The notes under the pieces were generated by a model, which was given only the letters and a program-made list of their open reading frames with translations, searched no databases and was not told the DNA's origin. Shown here piece by piece: positions 48,492 through 57,639 of a stretch of 64,000 nucleotides of DNA (position 1 is its first letter; each line of letters begins with the position of its first letter). Where the stretch lies: positions 1-64,000 of the forward strand of contig NZ_LJAK01000005.1 of the NCBI RefSeq assembly GCF_001420005.1, in the 5' to 3' direction. The stretch is from Loktanella sp. 3ANDIMAR09 (GTDB taxonomy: Bacteria > Pseudomonadota > Alphaproteobacteria > Rhodobacterales > Rhodobacteraceae). Made by a program: the position numbers and the translations under genes.

Positions 48492-50330
48492 TTAGGCGCT
48501 GGCGGGTGGTTGCACGGTTGATCCTGTGGTTTCAGGCGGGCGCAGTGCGATCAGGCGGGTGTCGGGGATACCGCGGATCTCCTCGTCCTCTTGCAGCAGC
48601 TTGAAATCGCCATTGGGCAGGATGCGCCCCACCAGATGCGACCGCGGGCGTTTGTCGCGCCAGTCCTGCAGGGTGAATTCCTCGGTCAGGCGGGTCACGC
48701 GGAACGTCCAGCCCTGCCGGATCAGGCTGTTCCATTCGTCATGGGTCACCGCATGGCCGAATGGCCTGCCACCCAATGTCGCAGGCAAGGTGTGGCGCGC
48801 GCCGTCGTTTTTCACCCGTGCGACCTGAAACACGTTTTCCCGTCCGAATTCAGGAGCAAGGTCCGTCGCCACAAGGGTGTTGTAGGCATCGTTGTCGGTC
48901 GCGGCCAACAGCTTGTCGTAGCTGACCAGCTCCAGCCGCTGTTCGGCACCTTCGGACAGGATATCGCCGGTATAGGTGGTGATCCCGGCCGAACGCGCCG
49001 CGCGCAGGTGGCCAAAATTCGGGTCGGTCATCAGTACGGGCACTTCCGCCTTGATCAGCGCCTCGGCAAAGGCGGTGGTCCAGTCAGAACCGCCGACGAT
49101 GATGACACCGGGGTTCCCCGCCCCCGCAAGGCCCAGCCAGCGGGCCATCGGTTTCAGCGTGAACCCGTGCAGGACCACCGTGGTCGCCACCAGCACAAAG
49201 GCCAGCGGTGCGATCAGATTGGCGTCCTCGAACCCCAGAGAGATCAGCCGTTCCGCAAACAGCCCCGCCACGGCGACCAGCACCACCCCGCGCGGACCGG
49301 TAAAGGCCACCAGCACCTTTTCCTGCCACGGCAGGCCCGTCCCGATCAGCGATATGAAAACCGTCAGCGGACGCGCCACGAGGATGATCAGCAGCACGAA
49401 CACAACCGCCCTGCCCGAAAGCTGGCCAAGCTGCGCAAAATCCAGACTGGCCGCCAGCAGGATGAACACCCCCGACACAAGCAGAATGGTGGCATGTTCC
49501 TTGAAACGGCGCAGCTCGGCATAGCTGGGCAGGTTTGCATTGGCGATCACGATGCCCATGACGGTCACGGCCAACAGCCCGCTTTCGTGCAGGATCGCGT
49601 CGGAAATGCCGAAAATCCCCAGCAGCAGCGCGAACAGGATGCTGACCTTCATGTATTCGGGCACATGGCCGTTGCGGAACGCCCAAGCGAGGCCGAAACC
49701 ACCCGCCAGACCCAGGATGATGGCAGCACCGATGCCCCAGATCAGCGCCAGAACGGCCGTGCCCACGGTGGTTGCGGTGTTCAGCACCAGCACGACCTCG
49801 AACGCCAGAACAGCGGCCAGCGCACCAAGGGGATCGTTGACGATCGCCTCCCATTGCAGCAGTTGCGCGGGCCTGCGCGACAGGCGCGCGGTGCGCAGCA
49901 ATGGCGCAATCACGGTGGGCCCCGTCACGATCAGGATACCGCCGAAAACCCATGACGAGGACCACGACAGCCCCGCGCCGTAATGCAGCGTCAGCGCAGA
50001 GGCGACCCAGCCCACCGGTGCGCCTACGAAGACCAGACGCCGTACGCCGATGGCCGCATCGCGCAATTGGTGAAAGTTTAGCGTCAGACCGCCTTCGAAC
50101 AGGATGATCGCAACGGCGATGGCGATGATCGGCCCCATCAGCGGCCCGATATCGCGGGCAGGATCGAACACGCCCAGCACCGGGCCGATGATGACCCCCG
50201 CCAGCAGCATCAACACGATGGCCGGCATCCGCATGCGCCACGCCAGCCACTGGCTGCCAACGCCCAGACCACCCACAAGGGCAATCGCGATCACCGGGTT
50301 CATCGCCCCGGCTGCTGTTTCAATTGCCAT
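48492..50330 (-). CDS. Cation/proton antiporter with C-terminal nucleotide-binding domain
   Basis: The 612-aa protein has about 12 membrane segments of the CPA1/NhaP type, with IILFEGGLTLNFHQLRD, WEAIVNDPLGALAAVLAFEV and TGPRGVVLVAVAGLFAERL. A cytoplasmic Rossmann TrkA-N-like domain follows (about residues 415-530, VIIVGGSDWTTAFAEALIKA). The latter suggests control by nucleotides. The ion (sodium or potassium) cannot be told. ATG 50330 lies 11 nt inside the dgt end. Confidence 0.88.
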   Translation of the reverse strand: MAIETAAGAMNPVIAIALVGGLGVGSQWLAWRMRMPAIVLMLLAGVIIGPVLGVFDPARDIGPLMGPIIAIAVAIILFEGGLTLNFHQLRDAAIGVRRLVFVGAPVGWVASALTLHYGAGLSWSSSWVFGGILIVTGPTVIAPLLRTARLSRRPAQLLQWEAIVNDPLGALAAVLAFEVVLVLNTATTVGTAVLALIWGIGAAIILGLAGGFGLAWAFRNGHVPEYMKVSILFALLLGIFGISDAILHESGLLAVTVMGIVIANANLPSYAELRRFKEHATILLVSGVFILLAASLDFAQLGQLSGRAVVFVLLIILVARPLTVFISLIGTGLPWQEKVLVAFTGPRGVVLVAVAGLFAERLISLGFEDANLIAPLAFVLVATTVVLHGFTLKPMARWLGLAGAGNPGVIIVGGSDWTTAFAEALIKAEVPVLMTDPNFGHLRAARSAGITTYTGDILSEGAEQRLELVSYDKLLAATDNDAYNTLVATDLAPEFGRENVFQVARVKNDGARHTLPATLGGRPFGHAVTHDEWNSLIRQGWTFRVTRLTEEFTLQDWRDKRPRSHLVGRILPNGDFKLLQEDEEIRGIPDTRLIALRPPETTGSTVQPPASA

Positions 50331-51492
50331 CAATCACCCCCGGCGGAACAGCCCGGCCACCAATCAGCCGTTCGTGTTCCTGAATTGCAAAACGATCCGT
50401 CATGCCCGCGATATAGTCCGCCACGATCCGCGCCAAGGTCTGACGATCCCCTGCTTCGGCCACCTCCTTGCGCCATTGCTTTGGCAGTTCGGTCGGCGTG
50501 TCGATGTAATAGGCAAAGAGTTCGTCCAGCATGCTGGTCACCACATGGCGCATCTCGACCACCGCGGGCGCGCGATACATGCGGGTGAACAGAAAGGCGC
50601 GGATCACCTTGAGGTCCTCCCACAGGGCGGGCGTGAACTGGATCATCATGTGACCCGCATGGCGCACCTCTGCCACGTTCTGCGCGTCCAGATCGGTCAG
50701 GTTCTTGCGGCTGACGGCAATCACGTCCTCGACCAGCACGCCAAAGAACCGCCGCAGGGCCTCGTGCCGGCGGCGATAGTAGTTCAGACCGGGGTATTTG
50801 GCATCAACCCTTGCAAAACAGTCCTTTAGCACCGGAAGTTCAGCTAACTCATCGGTGCTGAACAATTCCGCCCGCAGACCGTCGTGCAGGTCGTGGTTGT
50901 TATAGGCGATATCGTCGGACAGGGCCGCGACCTGCGCCTCTGGTCCGGCGTGGGTGTGCAGTTCCAGATCGTGCCGCGCGTTGTAGGCGGCCAGCGCATA
51001 GGGCCAGGGCTGGGCCACGGGACCGTTGTGTTTGGCGATCCCCTCCAGCGTTTCCCAGGTCAGGTTCAAGCCATCCCATTCGGCATAGTGGCGTTCCAGA
51101 TCGGTCACGATCCGCAAGGCCTGCGCGTTGTGATCGAACCCGCCATAGGGCCGCATCAGACGATCCAGCGCCTCTTCGCCGGTGTGGCCAAAGGGCGTGT
51201 GCCCCAGATCATGGGCCAGCGCGATCGCCTCGGTCAGCTCCACGTTCAGGTCCAGCGCCGCCGCCACCGTCCGCGCCACCTGTGCCACCTCGATCGAATG
51301 GGTCAGCCGCGTGCGGAAATAATCGCCCTCGTGTTCGATGAACACCTGCGTCTTGTGCTTGAGCCGCCGGAACGCGCTGGAATGGATGATCCGGTCACGG
51401 TCGCGCTGAAAGGGAGAGCGATGCGCGCTCTCCTCTTCGGCATAAAGTCGCCCGCGCGGTGACGCGGGATTGGTCGCGTATCTTGCCGCCAT
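50320..51492 (-). CDS. dgt: Deoxyguanosine triphosphate triphosphohydrolase-like HD protein
   Basis: The 390-aa HD-superfamily enzyme cleaves dNTPs to nucleoside and triphosphate. The metal site residues are in RLTHSIEVAQVARTVA and AIALAHDLGHTPFGHTGEEA. The N-terminal RSPFQRDRDRIIHSSAFRRL is family-typical. It is the head of the minus-strand series ending at scpB and divergent from the Fe-S carrier gene. Confidence 0.93.
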   Translation of the reverse strand: MAARYATNPASPRGRLYAEEESAHRSPFQRDRDRIIHSSAFRRLKHKTQVFIEHEGDYFRTRLTHSIEVAQVARTVAAALDLNVELTEAIALAHDLGHTPFGHTGEEALDRLMRPYGGFDHNAQALRIVTDLERHYAEWDGLNLTWETLEGIAKHNGPVAQPWPYALAAYNARHDLELHTHAGPEAQVAALSDDIAYNNHDLHDGLRAELFSTDELAELPVLKDCFARVDAKYPGLNYYRRRHEALRRFFGVLVEDVIAVSRKNLTDLDAQNVAEVRHAGHMMIQFTPALWEDLKVIRAFLFTRMYRAPAVVEMRHVVTSMLDELFAYYIDTPTELPKQWRKEVAEAGDRQTLARIVADYIAGMTDRFAIQEHERLIGGRAVPPGVIDGN

Positions 51493-51560
51493 GTTGCCCG
51501 TCTTGTGCCTGTTGCCTGCCCTCCCTATATTTCAGACAAGCCAAGACCGATAGGTATGAT

Positions 51561-51887
51561 ATGCTGACCCTGCCCCCCAAAGTGACCAGCCGCGCGTTCG
51601 AACGGCTTGCTGAAATCGGTGCCGCCGAACAGGGCAAGGCCCTGCGCATCGCCGTCGAAGGTGGCGGATGTTCCGGTTTTCAGTATGAAATCGCGCTGGA
51701 TGACCCCCGCGATGACGACCTGAAACTGTCGGACCAGGGCGAAACCGTGGTGATCGATTCCGTGTCCCTGCCGTTTCTGACCGATGCCGTCATCGACTTT
51801 TCCGAAGAGTTGATCGGCGCGCGATTTGTCATCGAAAACCCGAATGCCACGTCGTCCTGCGGCTGTGGTACGTCTTTTTCCATCTGA
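51561..51887 (+). CDS. A-type iron-sulfur carrier (ErpA/IscA family)
   Basis: The 108-aa protein has the three conserved cysteines in VEGGGCSGFQYEIALDD and ATSSCGCGTSFSI, which hold and pass Fe-S clusters to target enzymes. ATG 51561 (MLTLPPKVTSRAFERL) fits. Whether it is ErpA or IscA cannot be told without comparison. Confidence 0.92.
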   Translation: MLTLPPKVTSRAFERLAEIGAAEQGKALRIAVEGGGCSGFQYEIALDDPRDDDLKLSDQGETVVIDSVSLPFLTDAVIDFSEELIGARFVIENPNATSSCGCGTSFSI

Positions 51888-51961
51888 AACCTGCGACGAA
51901 TTGGAACTTTCTTTCGTCCAGTGCCGTTGCTAGTGTAACGCTGAACAAAAAGGAACGTGTG

Positions 51962-52072
51962 ATGATTTACCTGATTGCGATGATCCTTGCGGGGCTTGCT
52001 GCCGCTGCGGCAGCGGGCCAGATGGCCGATCAGCCCGATGCAATCCCGGTCAAGGTCCGCGACGACCGCTGA
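51962..52072 (+). CDS. 36-aa single-pass membrane peptide
   Basis: ATG 51962 has AAGGA 7 nt ahead. The peptide is one hydrophobic helix (MIYLIAMILAGLAAAAAAG) followed by a short polar tail (QMADQPDAIPVKVRDDR). No family is recognised. It stands between the Fe-S carrier and exonuclease III genes and may have its own promoter in the preceding 70 nt. Confidence 0.6.
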   Translation: MIYLIAMILAGLAAAAAAGQMADQPDAIPVKVRDDR

Positions 52073-52125
52073 CCCCTTGTGCCTGCGCGGCCGGACTTTT
52101 AGCCTAGCCGCAAAAGAGGCACATC

Positions 52126-52905
52126 ATGAAAATCGCGACATTCAACATCAATGGCGTCAAGGCGCGGATCGACGGTCTGCTGCATTGGCTGCAGGACAGT
52201 GCGCCTGACGTCGCCATCCTTCAGGAAATCAAATCCGTTGACGAGGGTTTCCCGCGCGATTTGATCGCGGACCTTGGTTACAACGTAGAGACCCACGGGC
52301 AAAAGGGGTTCAACGGCGTCGCAATCCTGTCAAAGCTGCCGCTGGAGGATGTGTCGCGTGGCCTGCCCGGCGACGACACCGACGAACAGGCCCGCTGGAT
52401 CGAAGCCACCGTCGTGGGCGACACAGCCGTTCGGATCTGCGGGTTGTATCTGCCCAACGGCAATCCTGCACCCGGTCCCAAATATGATTACAAGCTGGCC
52501 TGGATGGAACGGCTGCGTGCCCGCGCGCAGGACTTGCTGGCGTCCGAGATGCCGGCGCTGATGGCAGGCGACTACAACATCATTCCACAGGCAGAGGATG
52601 CCGCCCGCCCCAAGGCGTGGCGCGATGACGCGCTTTTCCGTCTGGACAGCCGTGCGGCGTGGCGGCGCGTGCAGAACCTGGGGTTCACCGAGGCGTTTCG
52701 CGCCCGCACCCACGGCAGCGGACATTACTCGTTCTGGGATTATCAGGCCGGTGCATTCGACAAGAACGACGGCATCCGCATTGATCATTTCCTGCTGACA
52801 CCGCAATGCGCGGACCTGCTGTCGGACTGCTGGATCGAAAAGGATCTGCGCGCCCGCGAGAAACCATCAGACCATGTGCCTGTCTGGGTCGATCTGGCCG
52901 CGTGA
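52126..52905 (+). CDS. xthA: Exodeoxyribonuclease III (AP endonuclease)
   Basis: The 259-aa enzyme of the exonuclease/endonuclease/phosphatase fold repairs abasic sites. Motifs are ATFNINGVKARIDGLLHWL, LQEIKSVDEGFP, GDYNIIPQAEDA, and at the end the catalytic SDHVPVWVDL. The stop overlaps the start of the next gene by 4 nt (GTGA). Confidence 0.95.
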   Translation: MKIATFNINGVKARIDGLLHWLQDSAPDVAILQEIKSVDEGFPRDLIADLGYNVETHGQKGFNGVAILSKLPLEDVSRGLPGDDTDEQARWIEATVVGDTAVRICGLYLPNGNPAPGPKYDYKLAWMERLRARAQDLLASEMPALMAGDYNIIPQAEDAARPKAWRDDALFRLDSRAAWRRVQNLGFTEAFRARTHGSGHYSFWDYQAGAFDKNDGIRIDHFLLTPQCADLLSDCWIEKDLRAREKPSDHVPVWVDLAA

Positions 52906-53246
52906 CATTCAACTCATCCCGTAACGCATTGCTAGCAATCGGTTTTATACTGATAGCGGATGCAGCGACAGCACAATGCCGTATGGCGGCAATCGGCGCG
53001 GGCTGTGCCACAGCACCCATCCGCAAGGTGACGCCGCCTGCCCCGGAACCAGCCCCGGTCAACATCGGCGACGTGCTGGAACCGGGGCAATATTCCATGG
53101 TCATGAACGCGGCCTATTATGGCCTGCCGCTGCCGCGCGACGGCTGGGTCTATTTCAGGATCAGCCGCGACGTTTACCGTGTGGATTATCGCACCCTGAC
53201 CGTTCTGGAACGCGCAACCGACGGGGCCGCACGCAACTGGCCCTAA
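52902..53246 (+). CDS. Small secreted protein, RcnB-like C-terminal motif
   Basis: The 114-aa product has a signal-like N-terminus (LLAIGFILIADAATA, cleavage before QCR), two further cysteines, a Pro-rich linker and a C-terminal hairpin (YGLPLPRDGWVYFRISRDVY) reminiscent of the RcnB/YhhQ-type periplasmic fold. GTG 52902 overlaps the xthA stop. The function is unknown and the family link is weak. Confidence 0.65.
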   Translation: MTFNSSRNALLAIGFILIADAATAQCRMAAIGAGCATAPIRKVTPPAPEPAPVNIGDVLEPGQYSMVMNAAYYGLPLPRDGWVYFRISRDVYRVDYRTLTVLERATDGAARNWP

Positions 53247-54340
53247 CCTGCGGGATCGTAGCCATAGAGCCAGTCCAGCCGGTTGATGAATGCCCCCGGT
53301 GCGACCCGCCCCAGCGCGGCAAGCCCCAAATGCGCCACACGCTGTCTGACGCCTGACAGGTGGTAATTGATCGCATTCGCATCCGCCGCGGCAATGGCAC
53401 GCGTGACACGTTCCGCGCGCAAGGCCTGATACCGCGGCAGCCCATCCGCGATCCCATGCCGCGCCACACAGCGGGCCAGCACAACCGCGTCCTCCAGCGC
53501 CAGATTGGCGCCCTGCGCCAGAAACGGCAACGTCGGGTGGGCCGCATCACCGACCAGTACATGGGATGCATCATACCACCGGGCGGCCACGGGATGCCGG
53601 AACAACCCCCACAAAAGCGGCGTTTCGACCGCCCAGAGGATATCGTGCAAGGCAGGACAGGCATCGGCAAAGGCATCGCGCAGCGCCTGCGGCGTATCGG
53701 CGTGGTGCCAGCCTTCGGCGGCCCAGTCGTTACGTTCCTGCACAGCCACGATGTTCAGACGATTGCCGGGCAAGGGATAGGTCACCACATGCCGGCCCGG
53801 CATCATCCAGATCCGCGCCTGAGGTGCGGCCTTGGCCTGTACCACGGCACGCCATGCCACTTGCCCTGAAAACGCAGGCGCGTCAGCGCCGTTCAGCCGC
53901 GCCCGCAGCTGTGATTTGATCCCGTCGGCCCCGACCACCAGATCGGCGCGTGGATCATCCGCCCGCGTCCCAAGACACAGTTCCACGCCACGCGCGCGGC
54001 AGGCCTCGGCCAACATGGCGATCAGGTCGGGGCGTGCGACAAAGCGGTAGCGCGGCACCTGCCCTGTCAGATCGAACCGGGTGACGATCCGTCCCGTGAC
54101 CCCATTGGTGGGCACCACAGCCTCTGACGGAAGGCTGATCCGGTCCAGCGCATCCGTCAGCCCGAGCGCCGCCAGTGCCCGCCCGCCATTGGGGCTGATC
54201 TGCAGCCCCGCGCCGATGTCGCCCAGTGTTTCGGCCTGTTCAAAAACACGAACGCTGGCCCCTTGCATCGCAAAGGCCAGCGCCGTGGTCAGTCCTGCCG
54301 GGCCGCCGCCAATGACGGCGACGTCGCGTTTGGCAATCAT
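53243..54340 (-). CDS. FAD-dependent monooxygenase (salicylate hydroxylase-like)
   Basis: The 365-aa flavoprotein has the N-terminal GGGPAGLTTALAFAMQGASV, the middle DLVVGADGIKSQLRARL and the GDAAHPTLPFLAQGANLALE that mark group A hydroxylases. It would oxidise an aromatic substrate with NAD(P)H; the substrate is unknown. It starts 1 nt after the dksA stop and converges with the small gene at 52902, overlapping it by 4 nt. Confidence 0.88.
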   Translation of the reverse strand: MIAKRDVAVIGGGPAGLTTALAFAMQGASVRVFEQAETLGDIGAGLQISPNGGRALAALGLTDALDRISLPSEAVVPTNGVTGRIVTRFDLTGQVPRYRFVARPDLIAMLAEACRARGVELCLGTRADDPRADLVVGADGIKSQLRARLNGADAPAFSGQVAWRAVVQAKAAPQARIWMMPGRHVVTYPLPGNRLNIVAVQERNDWAAEGWHHADTPQALRDAFADACPALHDILWAVETPLLWGLFRHPVAARWYDASHVLVGDAAHPTLPFLAQGANLALEDAVVLARCVARHGIADGLPRYQALRAERVTRAIAAADANAINYHLSGVRQRVAHLGLAALGRVAPGAFINRLDWLYGYDPAG

Positions 54341-54341
54341 G

Positions 54342-54764
54342 TCAGTCCTTGCGGTGCACCCGTTCGCCACGCTCGTGGCGTTCCTGCGCCTCGAGCGTCA
54401 TGGTCGCGATGGGGCGCGCATCCAGACGTTTGAGGCTGATCGGATCACCCGTGATCGCGCAATACCCGAATTCACCATCGTCGATACGGCGCAGGGCGGC
54501 GTCGATTTTCGCAACCAGCTTGCGCTGACGGTCGCGGGTGCGCAATTCGATGCTGCGGTCGGTTTCCTCGGAGGCACGATCGGCCACGTCGGGGATGTTG
54601 CGGGTCTGGTCCTTCATGCCGGCGACGGTGTCGCGCGTGTCCTCCAGCAAATCGGCCTTCCAGTCGAGCAGCTTGCGGCGGAAATATTCTGTCTGACGTT
54701 CGTTCATGAACGGTTCATCTTCGGCCGGACGATAGTCATCTGGCAGAAATGTTTCGGCTTTCAT
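54342..54764 (-). CDS. dksA: RNA polymerase-binding transcription factor DksA
   Basis: The 140-aa coiled-coil protein binds the RNA polymerase secondary channel and works with ppGpp. The coiled-coil tip motif DxxDxA is present (DVADRA). The zinc finger is reduced to one cysteine (GYCAITGDP) where E. coli DksA has four. Two in-frame starts with good ribosome sites exist: ATG 54764 (GGAGGGG ahead; MKAETFLPDDYRPAEDEPF) and ATG 54812 (GGAGAG ahead), which adds 16 residues. Confidence 0.9.
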   Translation of the reverse strand: MKAETFLPDDYRPAEDEPFMNERQTEYFRRKLLDWKADLLEDTRDTVAGMKDQTRNIPDVADRASEETDRSIELRTRDRQRKLVAKIDAALRRIDDGEFGYCAITGDPISLKRLDARPIATMTLEAQERHERGERVHRKD

Positions 54765-54950
54765 CGGGGTCCCCTCCAAGTTGTCGATTGTCATTGCGTC
54801 GTTTCCTGACATTCGACTCTCCTTCGTGTCGGCTGGGCATCACTTAGCCTCTCGCCCTGGCGGTGTCACTTGTTTTTTAAGGACGCCCATGTGGTTGTGG
54901 CCGGCGCGATGCACACATAACCTTGGCTGAAATGACCATAGGGAACCGCC

Positions 54951-55790
54951 ATGCAATTCACCGGATCTGACAGCTACATCGCCACCGACGACCTGACGAT
55001 GGCCGTCAACGCCGCCGTGACGCTTCAACGTCCGCTACTCGTCAAAGGCGAGCCAGGCACGGGAAAAACCGAACTTGCGCGGCAGGTTGCCGCCGGTCTG
55101 GGACTGCCGATGATCGAATGGCACATCAAATCAACGACGCGTGCGCAGCAAGGTTTGTATGAATACGACGCGGTCAGCCGGTTGCGCGACAGCCAGCTGG
55201 GTGATGCGCGCGTTCACGACATCGGGAACTACATCAAACGCGGCAAATTGTGGCAGGCGTTTGCGGCGGGCGAAAAGGTCGTGCTGCTGATCGACGAGAT
55301 CGACAAGGCCGATATCGAGTTTCCAAACGACCTGTTGCAGGAACTCGACCGGATGGAATTTCACGTCTACGAGACCGGAGAGACGATCAAGGCAGACGTG
55401 CGCCCCATCGTCATCATCACCTCGAACAACGAAAAGGAACTGCCGGATGCATTCCTGCGCCGTTGTTTTTTCCACTATATCCGGTTTCCCGACATGGACA
55501 CGATGCGTCGCATCGTCGAGGTGCATCACCCCGGCATCAAGGACCGTTTGCTGACCACCGCCCTGACCCAGTTCTACGAACTGCGCGACACCCCAGGTCT
55601 CAAGAAAAAACCATCAACGTCAGAGGTGCTGGACTGGCTCAAACTGCTGCTGGCCGAGGATCTGACACCCGAGGACCTGGCCCGTGACGGTGCCGATGCA
55701 CTGCCGAAACTGCATGGCGCACTGCTGAAAAACGAACAGGACGTGCACCTGTTTGAACGCCTCGCCTTTATTGCGCGCGGTCGTAGATGA
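54951..55790 (+). CDS. MoxR-family AAA ATPase
   Basis: The 279-aa ATPase has Walker A VKGEPGTGKTELARQ, Walker B VVLLIDEIDKAD and a sensor stretch ITSNNEKELPDAFLRR. MoxR ATPases pair with VWA proteins to insert metals or open folded targets. The VWA partner is encoded at 57639-58823 on the same strand, with two envelope genes between. Confidence 0.92.
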   Translation: MQFTGSDSYIATDDLTMAVNAAVTLQRPLLVKGEPGTGKTELARQVAAGLGLPMIEWHIKSTTRAQQGLYEYDAVSRLRDSQLGDARVHDIGNYIKRGKLWQAFAAGEKVVLLIDEIDKADIEFPNDLLQELDRMEFHVYETGETIKADVRPIVIITSNNEKELPDAFLRRCFFHYIRFPDMDTMRRIVEVHHPGIKDRLLTTALTQFYELRDTPGLKKKPSTSEVLDWLKLLLAEDLTPEDLARDGADALPKLHGALLKNEQDVHLFERLAFIARGRR

Positions 55791-56105
55791 CCGCATAGGT
55801 TGCGGCACGACAGCAACGCCTGCCGCAACCTTGAACGTCGGACCACTTTTTCCTCGCATTCCCGGCGGTGCTTTGACCTACTGACCAGACCCCCGCCTGA
55901 TTCCGTCAATTTGTCGCAATCCGGTCCAGAAGGGGTCGCAGTCCGCAGGCAGACGGTACTGACGCAAACCGAGGAGAGCAGATGTGATCAGGACCGTTTT
56001 TCCGGTCGGTTGCCCATGGCGCTGCACGCCGTGCGACCAGCCATCAGACCTCGGTGCGCCATGTTTGACCAGTTCCGCCAACCGTCACCGTCACTGGTGC
56101 CTCTC
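55791..56105. other. Gap between moxR and the DUF2927 gene
   Basis: The DUF2927 frame stays open through this region, but it has no good ribosome site or signal peptide. A GAGGAGA motif before an ATG-TGA pair (55982-55987) could be a minimal start-stop element. Otherwise no feature is seen. Confidence 0.4.
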
Positions 56106-57455
56106 ATGAGACAGACCTTTGCCGTCTGGGCGCTTGCCTTTGCTGCATCCTGCGCGCCGGTGCAGCCTGTTGATACGATCACCCGCGCCGCGACCACGTC
56201 TGCCTTGCCGCCGATGCAGGGATTCGCCGATACATCACCTGTGCGCGTCACCCGGTCGAATGCCGAAATGGCGCAGGATTTCCTGGACCTAACCTTTCGG
56301 CTGGAAAGCGGCCGGAGCATCAGCACCATGACACGGTTCGAAGGACCGCTGACGGTGCGCGTGCTGGGCAGTGCCGCGCCCTCATTGACTTCGGATCTGG
56401 ATGCCCTGCTGGCACGCCTGCGCAAGGAGGCGGATCTGGACATCCGGCCCACTCAGTCGCCCGACGCCAGCATCACGATTCAGGCCATCCCGCAACGGAC
56501 CTTGCAACGCGCCGTGCCAAAGGCTGCCTGTTTCGTCGTGCCGCGCGTGCGCGATTGGGACGAATACATGGCCAGCCGCAGCAGCGAACGTGTGGATTGG
56601 TCAACCCTGACGCAGCGCGAACATGCTGCCATCTTTGTGCCTGCCGATGCGGCACCGCAGGAAATCCGCGACTGCCTGCACGAGGAAATGGCGCAGGTTC
56701 TGGGGCCGCTGAATGACCTCTACCGCCTGCCCGATTCCGTGTTCAACGATGACAACATCCATGCTGTCCTGACCGGGTTCGATATGTTGATGCTGCGCGT
56801 GACCTATGCGCCAGAACTGCGTTCCGGCATGACCCGTGCACAGGTCGCATCCGCACTGCCTGCCATTCTCGCCCGCCTCAATCCGCGTGGCGGGTCGGGT
56901 GGCACCGCCAGTTTTCCCGACACGTCCCGCGACTGGATCAGGGCCATGGAAACCGCCCTGACCGAAGGCAGCAGTCCTGCAACCCGCCGCGCCGCTGCCG
57001 CCCGTGCGGTGCGCATCGGTCAGACGCTCGGCTGGACCGGCCCGCGCGAAGGGTTCGCCTATTACGCCATGGGCCGGCTGGAGGTCGGCAATGACAGCCG
57101 TGCCGCACTCACCGCATTCGAGGCGGCGGACAGGATCTACCGCGCATCGCAGGCCACGCAGATCCATTCCGCCCATATCGCCGTGCAAAAGGCCGCATTC
57201 GCCCTGTCTGCCGGTGACGCGATGACGACGATCGAACTGGCCGATCTTGCCATACCGCTGGCCCGAGAACATCAGAACGCGGCTTTGCTCGCGACCCTGA
57301 TGATGTTCAAGGCCGAGGCGCTGGAACTGCAGGGCGGCAGTGTCGCAGCCGAGGCGCTGCGGCTGGACAGTCTGCCGTGGGCGCGTTACGGATTCGGCTC
57401 TGATGACAATGTGCGCGCACGCCTTGCCGAAGTGCGGGGTTTGCGCCCTTTCTAA
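56106..57455 (+). CDS. DUF2927 lipoprotein
   Basis: The protein of about 449 aa begins MRQTFAVWALAFAASC, a lipoprotein signal with lipobox AASC. A DUF2927 region follows, with LHEEMAQVLGPLNDLYRLPD and SVFNDDNIHAVLTGFD, which carries a metallopeptidase-like HEE. A helical TPR-like C-terminal half follows (about residues 310-440). The start is uncertain: ATG 56061 or further upstream is possible. The function is unknown. Confidence 0.78.
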   Translation: MRQTFAVWALAFAASCAPVQPVDTITRAATTSALPPMQGFADTSPVRVTRSNAEMAQDFLDLTFRLESGRSISTMTRFEGPLTVRVLGSAAPSLTSDLDALLARLRKEADLDIRPTQSPDASITIQAIPQRTLQRAVPKAACFVVPRVRDWDEYMASRSSERVDWSTLTQREHAAIFVPADAAPQEIRDCLHEEMAQVLGPLNDLYRLPDSVFNDDNIHAVLTGFDMLMLRVTYAPELRSGMTRAQVASALPAILARLNPRGGSGGTASFPDTSRDWIRAMETALTEGSSPATRRAAAARAVRIGQTLGWTGPREGFAYYAMGRLEVGNDSRAALTAFEAADRIYRASQATQIHSAHIAVQKAAFALSAGDAMTTIELADLAIPLAREHQNAALLATLMMFKAEALELQGGSVAAEALRLDSLPWARYGFGSDDNVRARLAEVRGLRPF

Positions 57456-57468
57456 AGGGGCTGACCCA

Positions 57469-57639
57469 ATGATTATACCTCTCGGCAGCCTGCTGGCCGG
57501 TGCGGCCCTGGGCATGTGGCGCGCGCGGGCCAATGGCGGAAACTGGCGTGACATGGCGCAATGGGCCGCGTCCTTTGGAATCCTGTTCGGGATCGTCGGC
57601 CTGTTCGTGCTGATCTTTTACAGCCGCGCCGTCGCCTGA
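57469..57639 (+). CDS. 56-aa two-helix membrane protein
   Basis: MIIPLGSLLAGAALGMWRAR and then a second hydrophobic stretch (AASFGILFGIVGLFVLIFYS) predict two membrane passes. AAGGGG precedes ATG 57469. It overlaps the VWA gene start by one base (TGATG), so it is likely part of the same functional set. No family name is known to me. Confidence 0.78.
   Translation: MIIPLGSLLAGAALGMWRARANGGNWRDMAQWAASFGILFGIVGLFVLIFYSRAVA

Noticed and set aside
46406-48604. 732-codon plus-strand frame
   Set aside because: Antisense to argS, whose synthetase motifs are clear.
48591-49955. 454-codon plus-strand frame
   Set aside because: Antisense to the cation/proton antiporter gene.
55982-55987. ATG-TGA start-stop pair behind GAGGAGA as a regulatory mini-frame
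   Set aside because: Known in other systems, but a single short match without conservation data is too weak to list as a feature.
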